This document shows, piece after piece, positions 48,678-57,942 of a stretch of 64,000 bases of DNA; position 1 is the first letter of the stretch, and each line of letters begins with the position of its first letter. The notes under the pieces were generated by a model. The model saw nothing but the letters and a program-made list of their open reading frames with translations, had not been told where the DNA came from and searched no databases. This stretch comes from Paraburkholderia bannensis NBRC 103871 (GTDB taxonomy: Bacteria > Pseudomonadota > Gammaproteobacteria > Burkholderiales > Burkholderiaceae). The translations under genes and the position numbers were made by a program. Location: assembly GCF_000685015.1 (NCBI RefSeq), contig NZ_BAYA01000004.1:310001-374000 (forward strand). Direction: 5' to 3'.

Positions 48678-49571
48678 ATGAATGAAGTATCTCCAAAAAA
48701 ACGCTGGGGCACGGAGCAACGCCTTGAATTTATTGACTTTACGGCGTACTGGCAGGGAGCAATAAACAGGTCTCACATCGTCGACCACTTCGGCGTCTCA
48801 GCCCAGCAAGCATCGAATGATCTGACCGAATACCAGAAGGTCGCACCTGAAAACCTTCGGTATGACCTCAGTTCGAAGCGTTATCTCGCCACCGAAAGCT
48901 TTCATTGTGCTTTCATAAAACCGGACGCCGAACGCTACCTCGCCCAACTGGGAGCCTTGACAGCGAATACCGTCGACAAGGAGGAGACGTGGCTAACCGA
49001 CGCCCCCGTGACAGCCACGCTGCCTATACCGACACGGCGCGTCGACGCGTCTTTGCTGCGTACAGTGCTAAACGCGATCCGGTCGAATCAGTCGCTCGAG
49101 ATTGAATATCAGTCGCTCAGCAGCGCCGGCCCCACCGCCGTTTGGCGTCGTATTACCCCGCACGCATTCGCTTCGGACGGATTTAGGTGGCACATGCGAG
49201 CTTTCTGCCATCGTGACAATCGGTTCAAGGATTTCCTTCTGTCCCGATGTCGCGATGCGCGCGACGAGCAAGCTCCGGGTGCGAACGCCTCTGACGACAA
49301 GTTATGGCACACAAATTTCGCAGTGGAGCTTGTACCAAACCCTCGCCTATCTGAGTGGGAGCAGAAAGCAATCGAGCTCGACTACGGCATGTTCAATGGA
49401 CGCGTGGTTCTGCAGGTACGCATGGCAATGCTCTATTACTTCGACAAACGGATGCGAAACGAATTTGCACTCCGAGGACCAATCACGCTAACTGACGACC
49501 CTAAGCAAACGCCAGTTGTCATCGCAAATTTAGAAGAATATGAAAAGGCGAAAGCTTCCGTCGGCGCATAG
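48678..49571 (+). CDS. WYL-domain transcriptional regulator (CapW/BrxR-like)
   Basis: 297 aa. An N-terminal winged HTH (residues 10-75: RLEFIDFTAYWQGAINRSHIVDHFGVSAQQASNDLTEYQ region) is followed by a WYL domain (about 125-205: LEIEYQSLSS ... WRRITPHAFASDGFRWHMRAFCHRDNRFKDFLLSRC) and a C-terminal WCX-like extension. This is the build of CapW/BrxR repressors, which sit next to phage-defence operons and are relieved by a nucleic-acid signal. It is divergent from the ubiquitin-like operon and so is probably its repressor. Confidence 0.87.
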   Translation: MNEVSPKKRWGTEQRLEFIDFTAYWQGAINRSHIVDHFGVSAQQASNDLTEYQKVAPENLRYDLSSKRYLATESFHCAFIKPDAERYLAQLGALTANTVDKEETWLTDAPVTATLPIPTRRVDASLLRTVLNAIRSNQSLEIEYQSLSSAGPTAVWRRITPHAFASDGFRWHMRAFCHRDNRFKDFLLSRCRDARDEQAPGANASDDKLWHTNFAVELVPNPRLSEWEQKAIELDYGMFNGRVVLQVRMAMLYYFDKRMRNEFALRGPITLTDDPKQTPVVIANLEEYEKAKASVGA

Positions 49572-49642
49572 GCGAGCCTGACCACGAGTGGTAGGAAGAC
49601 CGTCTTATTCGGCATCGACGCTGCTTGCACAAGGGCTCCGAT

Positions 49643-49735
49643 GATCTGTTGCGACACGGCGCTCTGCACGGCCGATGGCTCGACACCGCCTCCTGCCTAG
49701 TCGCAACAGACGACAAGGAACTAGATTCTGGTTAG
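49643..49735 (+). pseudogene. Remnant of a module ParB2 gene
   Basis: One frame reads DLLRHG...WLDTASCLVATDDKEL and a stop, matching the ParB2 segment VLLDGHLRLA...LETAACLVATDDE of copy C. The DNA stretch around GTCGCAACAGACGACAAG is close to copy C at 42,068-42,085. Only about 30 codons remain. It lies just past the WYL gene, so the defence operon is bracketed by ParB2 sequence on both sides. Confidence 0.6.
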
Positions 49736-49795
49736 CTTTTGTCGTTTCGAGACTTCGTTTTGAGTTCGCATCTCAACTTCATGAGTACGGTAACT

Positions 49796-50254
49796 ATGGC
49801 CACAAATAAACGAATTTTTTCCGCAGCGAGTCTTCTGTCAATCACAGCCTTTTGGCACGTTGCATATGCAGCTGCTCCGGCCGATCAAACCAGACTTATA
49901 TCGGATACGGCGGACCGAATCTGCGCTCAAGCGGCCACTGGCGGAACAAGTCACTCAGCCAAGTTGCAAGCCTCTGTCGGCGCGGAGCTAAGCAATTTGT
50001 TCCGCCGATTAGTAAACGCCAGGGCAGACGTCAGCGCTGAAGCGCAGGGGGAAATTCATAGCGGAGTACTTCCTGGGCAAGTTCTGACAGCGGCGGAACA
50101 AGCCAACAATTGCAAGTTAAAGGTTTTGCAGACACTGACCCCCGCCCTTCTTGGGACAACAGGTAACGGCCGTGGCGTACAGACCACGTACGGGCCCAAT
50201 AGTCCGATTTTCGGCAACGTGTCTGGTGGCACGATTACTATCAACGGGAAATAG
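49796..50254 (+). CDS. Exported protein of unknown function
   Basis: 152 aa from ATG 49796 (an ATG at 49781 is also possible). Residues 1-25 are a signal peptide (KRIFSAASLLSITAFWHVAYAAA). The mature part is helical, and near the C-terminus it reads TYGPNSPIFGNVSGGTITING. This G-x-SP-x-FG-x-x-x-GG motif also appears at the N-terminus of the next protein. No domain recognised. Codon use is mixed, unlike the core genome. Confidence 0.6.
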   Translation: MATNKRIFSAASLLSITAFWHVAYAAAPADQTRLISDTADRICAQAATGGTSHSAKLQASVGAELSNLFRRLVNARADVSAEAQGEIHSGVLPGQVLTAAEQANNCKLKVLQTLTPALLGTTGNGRGVQTTYGPNSPIFGNVSGGTITINGK

Positions 50255-51073
50255 ATGAAGTATCTGATCTCCTTTTCGCTTCTGGTCTGCTCTGCCGCGT
50301 CTGCCCAAACCACGCATGGCAACTGCAGCCCCACTTTCGGCACCATTGGTGGCAACGCGGTTGTCAACATTTGCCCGGGCGATCGATTTTCCTCCGCTCA
50401 GGAGGCCTTTTTTGTCGCGTCGCACCCGACTACGGTGACCGTGGCTGATCTTCAATTTAAGAGTTGGTTCGAAGACGCAACAACTCCGTTCTTGACGGTG
50501 GTATTGGACAACAAGTCCGATGTTCCTGCGTTAGATGTGTCTGTGGACGTCCTCAATGAAAGAACCGGTTCTAGCTATCCCGTGCTCCGTCCTTTCAAGT
50601 TACATGAAAGCGGTGTGTTCAAACGCTTGGGCGCGCGAGCGATCTCGATTGCGGCCAAGCAACAGGGGGAATACCCTCTCTTGTCTGTACCCGACCTCTG
50701 GGCGCAGGTTCATCCCGAAATTCCCGCCAACTATTGCCCATACGACGCTAGTATTTCGCTGATTGATGAAACAGAAGCGAGCGCCACGGAATTTCAATCG
50801 TTTTTAGAGCACCGAGCGGCCGATGCGACTTCTGATAATAATGATGGGCGGCTTCATCCGAAACGTGTAACGCAGGAAATCGGCACGCTTCTTCGGATTC
50901 GCTATCGAACCATCTTTGACCAACGAGTAACGTCTTACGCTGTTGTGTTCATTCACTACGCTGATACGACCGGCCAGGGAGACGTTTGGTATCCGAGCCG
51001 GAAAGCAGTTGGTTCACTTCGCTGTATCAACAGATCAATGGAAGGTATGCCGGTAGTGAATTTCTCTTCCTGA
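50255..51073 (+). CDS. Exported protein of unknown function, coupled to the previous gene
   Basis: 272 aa. The ATG directly follows the TAG of the gene before, so the two are translated from one message. Signal peptide at residues 1-18 (MKYLISFSLLVCSAASAQ). The start of the mature chain, HGNCSPTFGTIGGNAVVNI, echoes the end of its neighbour. The middle (FEDATTPFLTVVLDNKSDVPALDVSVDVLNE) looks like a beta-sandwich. Function unknown; the pair may work together outside the cytoplasm. Confidence 0.6.
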   Translation: MKYLISFSLLVCSAASAQTTHGNCSPTFGTIGGNAVVNICPGDRFSSAQEAFFVASHPTTVTVADLQFKSWFEDATTPFLTVVLDNKSDVPALDVSVDVLNERTGSSYPVLRPFKLHESGVFKRLGARAISIAAKQQGEYPLLSVPDLWAQVHPEIPANYCPYDASISLIDETEASATEFQSFLEHRAADATSDNNDGRLHPKRVTQEIGTLLRIRYRTIFDQRVTSYAVVFIHYADTTGQGDVWYPSRKAVGSLRCINRSMEGMPVVNFSS

Positions 51074-51432
51074 GCGTCGATCACCGAGAGACAACTTTGT
51101 GCACATTCCCGCGGAGCGAGAACATGGTAATGCTCAGTGCAGAGAGGCGGAGTTTTGGCCGAGGTTTGCCTAGGTGCCGTCAGCTTTCGGCCAAATTTTC
51201 TCCGCCCGCACGTGCGCGGACTGCCGACGATATCTACAGTGAAAGCGCCATAAAATCCGACCCTTCGATCTCTGTACGCTCCTTGTGGAATAGCAAAAAC
51301 AAGCGGAACCCCCCGTGTCAAGATCAGTGGGCGTCGGAGATTGCTTGCTGTTGAGCTGCGGTAAATGCCATGCATAACACCTCGTTTGGGAGGCCGTGCA
51401 TGCGGAACTTTGATCCAAACACGCAAGCGGTA
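51074..51432. other. Gene-poor stretch between the exported pair and the HTH gene
   Basis: About 360 bp. Open frames exist on both strands, but none has a domain, ribosome binding site or codon pattern that I trust. It is probably decayed or regulatory DNA. Confidence 0.35.
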
Positions 51433-52776
51433 TCAGTCATCCAAACGTTCCTGAGGAGTTTTCCAGCTCTTTAGATGCTCAAGAGCCGATCCCTCGTCGA
51501 GCAATTTACGGGCGGCCTGGAGACGACCACTCAAAATCTCGCGAGCTTCAGGATCGAATTTCAACAAGTCTTTTTCCACGTCGGCAAGAAACCGTTCAAT
51601 GTTGCGTGCCTCAGACCATCGAGCAATGAACTGCAACAGATCTGCCTTGCTTTCTTTCAAGGCGATCGCGGCCCGGCGTTCAGCCTCTTCCTTTAGCCGC
51701 TTTTGCCGCTCGATTTCCCACTCCCTTCTTTGTGCTTCTGCACGGAGTTCTGCCTCCGCAACAAGCCGAGCAATCTCGTTAGCTCCTTGCGTCAGCTCCC
51801 GAACGATTGACGGAATCAACTTCGTCAGATTCTCGCCCTTCGCTTCCTTCCAATTTCTGATCCAATCAGTGCCTGGATATGGGGAGTAAGCCTGTAAGCA
51901 AATTCTTCCCGTTGGAAAATTAATGGCGGTCGTCCATGTATGATCAGCGCCATATCGGCGCTTTGGAGCGACGTATTCAGATTCTCTGACATATTCACCA
52001 TTGACATAGCGTGCCTGAGCAGACTCCGACATCTCAACAATCGTCAGACCGATTGCGACGGTTCCAATGTACACAACCGTACATCGCAGAGGCGACCAGA
52101 AATCCTGATGGTGATAACCCTGCTCACGTTTCGGTGGATGCTCGCGTTCTTCGATCCTCGCTCGATGCAAGTACTGACCGTGCGGCGCAATGACGACCCG
52201 ATGACCACGCTCCTCGAGTTCGAGGAATAACTCATTGGCAAATACCAAAGCATGTCCCAAGCCGGTCTTCGTTACGGCCAGATCGATCAGGAGCTTCTTT
52301 GCGGGTTTGAGGTATTTGGGGCGACTGTAGGACGAGACCCGACCGCTCTCAAACAGCTCTTTAGCGCCTCTAATGAGGCCATGCTGCCTTGAGCGTGCGC
52401 GCCGAACCCGCGATTTAGAATGGTCCGGGGACGATGACGAATCGAGTTCTATCGATGGTTGTGGCAACGCTATGCGGACTGCTGCATACCCCTCTCGGCT
52501 CCAGGCTTGCTCGTCACCGGGCCGGGCCTCCGGCAGCGGTGGAACCTTGGATTGAATGCCTACAGCCAGCTTTGCCCAATAGCCGCGCGCAGGGCGTGGC
52601 ACTCGAAGTCTGCTGCAAACCCTCGCCAGATAACTTGAGGAGACACCATATCTCGCCGCGATTTTGAGCATCGGCTCCGTCCATACGAGTTCGTATAGTC
52701 TTTCTCGAGTAACAATCTTGTCATCTACTTTAGCCGTTTCAGCAATAGTCTCGCTGTTTTCATCTGAGGATGTCAC
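51433..52776 (-). CDS. HTH protein with C-terminal coiled coil, unknown function
   Basis: 447 aa from the GTG at 52776, which has an AGGAG site 7 bp upstream; the frame is open to 52821. Residues about 20-75 contain a helix-turn-helix (LVWTEPMLKIAARYGVSSSYLARVCSRLRVPRPARGYW). The middle (170-320) is an unrecognised globular domain with many aromatic residues. Residues about 330-385 are a charged coiled coil (ERQKRLKEEAERRAAIALKES). Similar proteins are often found on islands; the role is unknown. Confidence 0.6.
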   Translation of the reverse strand: MTSSDENSETIAETAKVDDKIVTRERLYELVWTEPMLKIAARYGVSSSYLARVCSRLRVPRPARGYWAKLAVGIQSKVPPLPEARPGDEQAWSREGYAAVRIALPQPSIELDSSSSPDHSKSRVRRARSRQHGLIRGAKELFESGRVSSYSRPKYLKPAKKLLIDLAVTKTGLGHALVFANELFLELEERGHRVVIAPHGQYLHRARIEEREHPPKREQGYHHQDFWSPLRCTVVYIGTVAIGLTIVEMSESAQARYVNGEYVRESEYVAPKRRYGADHTWTTAINFPTGRICLQAYSPYPGTDWIRNWKEAKGENLTKLIPSIVRELTQGANEIARLVAEAELRAEAQRREWEIERQKRLKEEAERRAAIALKESKADLLQFIARWSEARNIERFLADVEKDLLKFDPEAREILSGRLQAARKLLDEGSALEHLKSWKTPQERLDD

Positions 52777-52988
52777 GCTTACTCTCCTGCGGCGGTCTAT
52801 TGCGCGATCTACCAAGCCCATCGTTATGCAGAGCGCCCAGCTAGCGACCTATGCCAAGTCGTTTTCGTATGTCGCCGCTCCGCTGTTTGTGCTATCAACC
52901 AGTCAGAAGACATCGGAGAACATAACGCGACATCATGTCGAATCAAATATCGATCAGGATATCCATCCCTGCAGCCCATCATAAAATT

Positions 52989-53291
52989 TTATCGGCTAGC
53001 GAGCTCATCTGTGGCGTCTGCCGCCCGCGCGAGCGCAGCCTGCATCCAGGATAAATACTGTTCCCATACGTCCCAAGGAATCGCCATGCGCTCCTCGTTG
53101 ACGAACCGCAGTGAATATTTTGGCGAATCTTCCCGCACAAGTTCAGGCTGCGACCATAACCAACTACGCAGGGAATATTCGAGCTCGAGCGGCACATCCA
53201 TAAGACAAACCACTTTCTCCCCCTCAATATCGTGTGAGATCACTCCGATCGGGATACCGAACATGAGCGCACGCAACTTGTCCCGAAGCAT
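52989..53291 (-). CDS. 100-aa protein of unknown function, end of the phosphatase operon
   Basis: Starts 3 bp after the stop of the 45-aa ORF, so it is probably co-transcribed. The sequence (MDVPLELEYSLRSWLWSQPELVREDSPKYSLRFVNEERMAIPWDVWEQYLSWMQAAL) is acidic and Trp-rich. No domain recognised. Confidence 0.5.
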   Translation of the reverse strand: MLRDKLRALMFGIPIGVISHDIEGEKVVCLMDVPLELEYSLRSWLWSQPELVREDSPKYSLRFVNEERMAIPWDVWEQYLSWMQAALARAADATDELASR

Positions 53292-53294
53292 CTC

Positions 53295-53432
53295 TTACGC
53301 TCCCGTTTTCCAGCGCTTACCTACACGTCTGTACTCACCATAGAACTCTCGACCATATTCGGACACGATTCCGATACTGGTTAGGTGGCAGTCGATGAAA
53401 CCTGCGAATTCGCAGCCGAGAAACAGGTTCAT
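53295..53432 (-). pseudogene. N-terminal half of a 3'-5' exonuclease-like protein (45 aa)
   Basis: MNLFLGCEFAGFIDCHLTSIGIVSEYGREFYG resembles the start of Rv2179c-like DEDD exonucleases, where the first strand reads xFLDxEF; here the catalytic Asp is Gly. It then ends after 45 residues. ATG 53432 overlaps the phosphatase stop (ATGA). The matching C-terminal half lies on the other side of the phosphatase gene. I treat it as decayed, though translation is possible. Confidence 0.5.
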
Positions 53433-54277
53433 CGTTCTAGGTTTCGGGTGATCGTCCTGTCGCCGCGCGCAAGCCATTCTGGAATATCGACAAAATTCAG
53501 GATCGTGAGTTTGTTACCGTAAACGGCGCCAGTGTCGATATTGATTACGTTCCCGCATTGAGCAACATCATGGGTAGGCGAGTGCCCGACAACTACAGCA
53601 GTCACATGGGCAATCCAATCAGACACTGCTCTACCTTTCCAACGCCTGCGATCCCACAGCAGGGTCTCGCACATCTCGCTGTCGCCATGGATTAGCGCTC
53701 GGCGCAGGCTGGACCAGTTGTCGACGGGCACGTCGGCGTGCACGATGCCCATGAGGCCATGCGCGGTTTCGACTTCAATGGCTAGCGGCATCGAAGTGAA
53801 GTAGTTCACTATGTGTTGCGCGTTGCATTTTTCCGTTTCGTCTCCCCGAAAATGCAACTCAATGAACCATTCCCCGCCATTGTCGATCAGCGCGCTCGTT
53901 GTCCCCTTGCGGTGGGAAACATCGGCGGCTATCTGGTCGAATTTAGCTTGAGAGCTGACTGGATAGGACCTGTGTGCACGGGCGTACTCTAGCCTACCGT
54001 TCAATGCCCAGTCCAAGATCATCTGCTCGTGATTGCCACGCACGGCCTTGATCTGATGGCGACGCACAGCATCCAGTACGGCCGGTGACTCATCGCCCCG
54101 GTCCACCAGATCGCCTACGCTGAAAAGCCGGTCACGCGTCGGGTCAAAACCTAACTGTTTCAGCGCAGCATCTAGCAACGAGAAACAGCCATGCACGTCG
54201 CCGACGACAAGATCTCGCCCCAAGGGGTTCAGGGAATAATGCTGAAGGGCTTGGTAGCACCCAGTATCCTTCGTCAT
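53429..54277 (-). CDS. Metallophosphoesterase (PphA/ApaH-type phosphatase)
   Basis: 282 aa. The calcineurin-like motifs are complete: GDVHGCFSLLDAAL (about 26-39), GDLVDRGDES (about 55-64), RGNHEQMI (about 79-86) and later HADVP and GHSPTHD with the metal His. It is closest to the bacterial serine/threonine phosphatase PphA and Ap4A hydrolase group. The substrate is open. It overlaps small ORFs by 4 bp at both ends. Such phosphatases occur on phages and islands. Confidence 0.85.
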   Translation of the reverse strand: MTKDTGCYQALQHYSLNPLGRDLVVGDVHGCFSLLDAALKQLGFDPTRDRLFSVGDLVDRGDESPAVLDAVRRHQIKAVRGNHEQMILDWALNGRLEYARAHRSYPVSSQAKFDQIAADVSHRKGTTSALIDNGGEWFIELHFRGDETEKCNAQHIVNYFTSMPLAIEVETAHGLMGIVHADVPVDNWSSLRRALIHGDSEMCETLLWDRRRWKGRAVSDWIAHVTAVVVGHSPTHDVAQCGNVINIDTGAVYGNKLTILNFVDIPEWLARGDRTITRNLER

Positions 54278-54540
54278 GGTAGACCTCGTACGAACGCGTA
54301 CGCATTCGGCCGCGCATCATATAGCGCGTGATGCTCGCGCCCGAACTCAGGGACGTCTGCGAGGCGATCAGCAATCAGCTGGCTAAAAAATTTTTCTATT
54401 TCCCGGGTTTTTCGCTGGGTTTGACCCATCAGGTATTCGAGCAACGGCAGATCGCCCTCGAAGTCATAGCACATTACCCGGCAACGCTTGGTCCGCTGAT
54501 TAGATTCACTCCATCCGCTGCCAGATACTTTCGAATTCAT
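54274..54540 (-). pseudogene. C-terminal half of a 3'-5' exonuclease-like protein (88 aa)
   Basis: The end EFGREHHALYDARPNAYAFVRG resembles the last DEDD motif (H-ALxDA) of Rv2179c-like exonucleases, and CYDFEGDLPLLEYLMG the segment carrying the middle Asp. The N-terminal motif is missing. It starts at an ATG with an AGGAAAG site and overlaps the phosphatase start (ATGA). With the 45-aa ORF downstream it makes up an exonuclease cut in two and reordered. Confidence 0.5.
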
Positions 54541-54691
54541 GGTCGTCTTTCCTAAAACTCAGATATCAACAAGCAGAGACGGATCGAAATCCGGATTCAG
54601 GTTCCAGTTCAATCGGGATTCGTTCGAGATTTCCCATATTATGCTTTTGACAGCAGGCAAGCTTCACCGGATCTAGATGACTGCCGAGTTT

Positions 54692-56416
54692 TCATTCTTC
54701 ATCTTCTGAGGTAAGTGAGTTCTCCGCATCGGTCTGTCGGCGTATCCAGTACTGCCTTCCACCGTCGATTGACGGTCCGGTGACGATCTCAATGTCATGC
54801 TGTCGTGCCCAGCTGGGCGCTTTGCGCGGGGAAATTCCCATCGCTCTTGCAACGGCGACCAGCGGTGCGAACTGTTCGTCGAACTTCCTCAGGTCATCAA
54901 TATCGACCACGCGACCTGTTCGGTGTCGCAATTTGCGGGTTTGGGCCCTAATAAACCCTGCGTTAATGAGTTGGTACATCACTTCCTGCTTGACGCCAAG
55001 CCGGCGGGCAGCGTCAACAACGGATAGCCGGGAGTCCGGCATGGCTGCTTTCTGGGCAACGGACATGACGTCGCTGCGCTCGACGAAAACATCTCGCAAT
55101 GTTGATCTTCCGCGCTCACTGGTTGATCTTCCGCGCTCACTGAGGGCGAGGCGTACAGGTCGGTCCATGATGCCGCTAAAAAATGCCGATGATGCTTCGA
55201 TAGGGACATAAAGCCGCAAGGCCTCAGCGAGGCTGACTGGATCTTCCAGAACCGCTGCGTCTTGGCCGCACGCTGTCGCAACCTTGTGGAGCAGACGATC
55301 GATGGACCTCGTGTCGATCCATGCATCGCTTGATGCGATCAGTCCCGCCTCCACCAGCGCCTGAACACGTCTACGCGACATACCGGCGTAGCGGGCCGCA
55401 GTCTTCAGCGCGACTAACGAGTTCCGGCTTTTCCGGAGGCGCAATAGTTGCTCGTCGCTAATCGCGAATTTTCGCCGCCCGGCCCTGGTCCGTCTTACGG
55501 GCACGGATTCGGCCGCCTGCACCAGCAGATTGGCGATGACCGGATTTCGCAACTTCGGCCGGCTGCCCAGTTCCGCGGGAACTTGGAAGTCATGCCTCTT
55601 TCTTTCCCAGAGGACCGGAGTGCCGCGACGTAATGAATGTTCGACGTAGGTGCCCAGAAGGTCCAGCATCCAGAGACGTTCTGCCTCGCTCAACTGCTTG
55701 CGCAACATCGCGAGCAACTGCGGGAAGATTTCAGAGAGCAGGGGAACGTCACTCATGCTGACCGGCGGAACACGAAGGCGATCAAGCAATTCGAAACAGG
55801 CCGACCGGTCGGTGATCAGTGACGCGCCGGCTGTGACGAGTTGCTGCTCGATGTTCTGTGTCCGACGTGAGGCTCGCTTCAGTGGTTTGCCCCGAAGTCC
55901 AAATTGCGAGAGGGCCCCAAGGTAACGGGCGAGGTTCCAGCGCTCGTTCACCTGCAGCAACACGGGGCCCGAACCGACTTGTTCGTCAAACAGTTTCAAC
56001 ACTTCGTCCGAAAAGGGCTCGACTGCGGCTTCGCATAATGAAGCTCCGCACGTGCAAAAAGCGAAGCGGACCTGCTTCCAGCGCAACATCCGTCGACAGG
56101 CCACACACTCCGAGATGAGCCAGCTACGGTGCGCGATACAGGCTGCCGGTCCGGTTGACCATGCTTCGCGCCAATAGCTCTGCGGACCAGACAGACAATG
56201 AGGACACCAGCGCGCAATGCCGTGGGCCTTTGGCAGGCTCACATCCGGATTGTCTAACCAGAGAGGGTTGGACAGGCCGTTGGCGAACGCGACGCGTAGC
56301 CGATAGCCATGAAAGCTTTCGTCCGGGCGGGCCGCCGGGCGCACAAGAAGCCGCCCAGAGAACACCGCAACGCCCCTTCGGCGCCAATCGGCATCGTGGA
56401 GCGATCGGCGGCTCAT
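54692..56416 (-). CDS. TniQ family target-selection protein (second copy)
   Basis: 574 aa. The N-terminal TniQ domain (RLLVRPAARPDESFHGYRLRVAFANGL) is followed by zinc sites WCPHCL and CxxC...C (ECVACRRML, FCTCGASLC). C-terminal helix-turn-helix segments (TAARYAGMSRRRVQALVEAGLI, DAARRLGVKQEVMYQLINAGFI) would read DNA, as in TnsD. Near residue 435 the seven residues SERGRST occur twice in tandem, from a 21-bp DNA duplication at about 55,099-55,140. Starts inside the end of the other tniQ. Confidence 0.87.
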   Translation of the reverse strand: MSRRSLHDADWRRRGVAVFSGRLLVRPAARPDESFHGYRLRVAFANGLSNPLWLDNPDVSLPKAHGIARWCPHCLSGPQSYWREAWSTGPAACIAHRSWLISECVACRRMLRWKQVRFAFCTCGASLCEAAVEPFSDEVLKLFDEQVGSGPVLLQVNERWNLARYLGALSQFGLRGKPLKRASRRTQNIEQQLVTAGASLITDRSACFELLDRLRVPPVSMSDVPLLSEIFPQLLAMLRKQLSEAERLWMLDLLGTYVEHSLRRGTPVLWERKRHDFQVPAELGSRPKLRNPVIANLLVQAAESVPVRRTRAGRRKFAISDEQLLRLRKSRNSLVALKTAARYAGMSRRRVQALVEAGLIASSDAWIDTRSIDRLLHKVATACGQDAAVLEDPVSLAEALRLYVPIEASSAFFSGIMDRPVRLALSERGRSTSERGRSTLRDVFVERSDVMSVAQKAAMPDSRLSVVDAARRLGVKQEVMYQLINAGFIRAQTRKLRHRTGRVVDIDDLRKFDEQFAPLVAVARAMGISPRKAPSWARQHDIEIVTGPSIDGGRQYWIRRQTDAENSLTSEDEE

Positions 56417-57942
56417 TCTGGTAGTAGCGACAGTTGCCGGACCGCCTGCTCCTGTCTTGTTCGCGCCGCGGCAGCGCCCACCCTGGACTGATGGAGTCGT
56501 TCGATCACCGACCAGTCAACAAAATAGGCAGTTAGCCCTGGATTTCCGAGCCGACGAAAGACAGGGAATTTGCCCTGCAATATCTCCCTCAGCACCTCGT
56601 ATGAGCTTGATATATAGCGGCCGCTCCACGGCAACCATGTCCCGAATAGCGGTTGCAAATGCTCGGAATTTGCGGGGCAAGGTCGCGATAGATCGTCCAG
56701 TTGACGCGACAGACCGGCAAAATGCGTTCGGTAAAAATACGTCTGCCCGTTGATGATCAGCGGCCGCAGCAGCCCGGATTTCAGCAAAGTGACGCACGCG
56801 TGCCGGCCGATATGCAGTTCCTTCGCCATCTGGTCTCGGCTTGCAATGGACGCAAACCATCTCCGGCACGCTTCCACGGCAATGAATGGAAGATATTGGT
56901 AGCGTTGTCGACCGTGCTCGACGGTACGGGTGTTTTCCCGAACGAAGTGCCTCAGAAGATGCCTGGAGCACCCGATAAGGGACGCTGCCTTTTCAAAGCT
57001 TACGTACCCGGTCGGTACGCCATGGCCGGGATGGAGTTCTCCCACAGTTTGCGGGGAAAGTTGCCTCTGGCCATCTTTCAACAGGTGCGTTCGCAAGTCC
57101 GCCACGGGCAGGCTGGAAAAGCATGTGGGTCTCTGTGCCTCGTCCAGTAGCATGCGTCGCAGTCGCGCAAGCGCAGCTTTGCGATGTGCCGACTCGGTAA
57201 TCTGATCCAGGAAGTCCCAGATTCCGCTGGCGTCCGGGCTCAGAGTAAACCGATGTTTCTCGACCATTTCGGCCAGTCGGGTGGGTCTTGGTGCACCTAT
57301 GGTCAATGATTCAGATTCGGACGTGACTGCCGCCAAGGCGTCAAGCATCGCCTCCAAAAACAGGATATGAGTGAGTTGTCGAAACGCACTGGACAGGCCA
57401 TTCCCGACGACTGATTTTTCAAAACCCGACCACAATCGGTCTACGTGTTGACGCTCGCCAGGCATTGGACACACGGCACCATCCCAGAGCTGCTCATCTG
57501 TGACATCAGTAACGAAATATCTGCCTTCCTGCTTATAGCCGCGCGTCATCACCGGTTCGGCTAGATCATCTTTCAGCCGGATATGGTGGAGCGTGCAAAC
57601 ATCGAGTAGGGTGAGACGCCATCGAGAGCGAATATGTCTGGATTCAACCATACATTGTGGGCAATAGCGAATTTTGTTTGCGCGGGTCACCACGCTCCAT
57701 CGAGGCAGGGCAGCGTTGCTCCAAACCGGATAGCCGTCGGGCTTGCTCAGGGCCGTGACCGGTAGTGTTGGGCGAAACCGCTCGATATCGCTTAGCCTTG
57801 GGCGACGAATACCATTTGCCCTGGCGACGCGAAAAAGATAAGTTTCGAGCCATTCGTCGGGAAGAAGCCTGGGACGACACAGCGGCGGACGGGCTGGTTC
57901 AGAAGTCATCATTTCAGCGCTCCACTGGTGCAAACGGTTCAT
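56413..57942 (-). CDS. TniQ family target-selection protein (first copy)
   Basis: 509 aa. TniQ start PRLLPDEWLETYLFRVARANG, then the zinc region YCPQCMVESRHIRSRWRLTLLDVCTLHHIRL (CxxC...CxxH). The C-terminal half has HTH-like stretches (AASLIGCSRHLLRHFVREN, QMAKELHIGRHACVTLLKSGLL). Overlaps tniB by 29 bp and the next tniQ by 4 bp. Two unlike TniQ proteins suggest two ways of choosing a target, as TnsD and TnsE/TniQ do in related elements. Confidence 0.88.
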   Translation of the reverse strand: MNRLHQWSAEMMTSEPARPPLCRPRLLPDEWLETYLFRVARANGIRRPRLSDIERFRPTLPVTALSKPDGYPVWSNAALPRWSVVTRANKIRYCPQCMVESRHIRSRWRLTLLDVCTLHHIRLKDDLAEPVMTRGYKQEGRYFVTDVTDEQLWDGAVCPMPGERQHVDRLWSGFEKSVVGNGLSSAFRQLTHILFLEAMLDALAAVTSESESLTIGAPRPTRLAEMVEKHRFTLSPDASGIWDFLDQITESAHRKAALARLRRMLLDEAQRPTCFSSLPVADLRTHLLKDGQRQLSPQTVGELHPGHGVPTGYVSFEKAASLIGCSRHLLRHFVRENTRTVEHGRQRYQYLPFIAVEACRRWFASIASRDQMAKELHIGRHACVTLLKSGLLRPLIINGQTYFYRTHFAGLSRQLDDLSRPCPANSEHLQPLFGTWLPWSGRYISSSYEVLREILQGKFPVFRRLGNPGLTAYFVDWSVIERLHQSRVGAAAARTRQEQAVRQLSLLPE

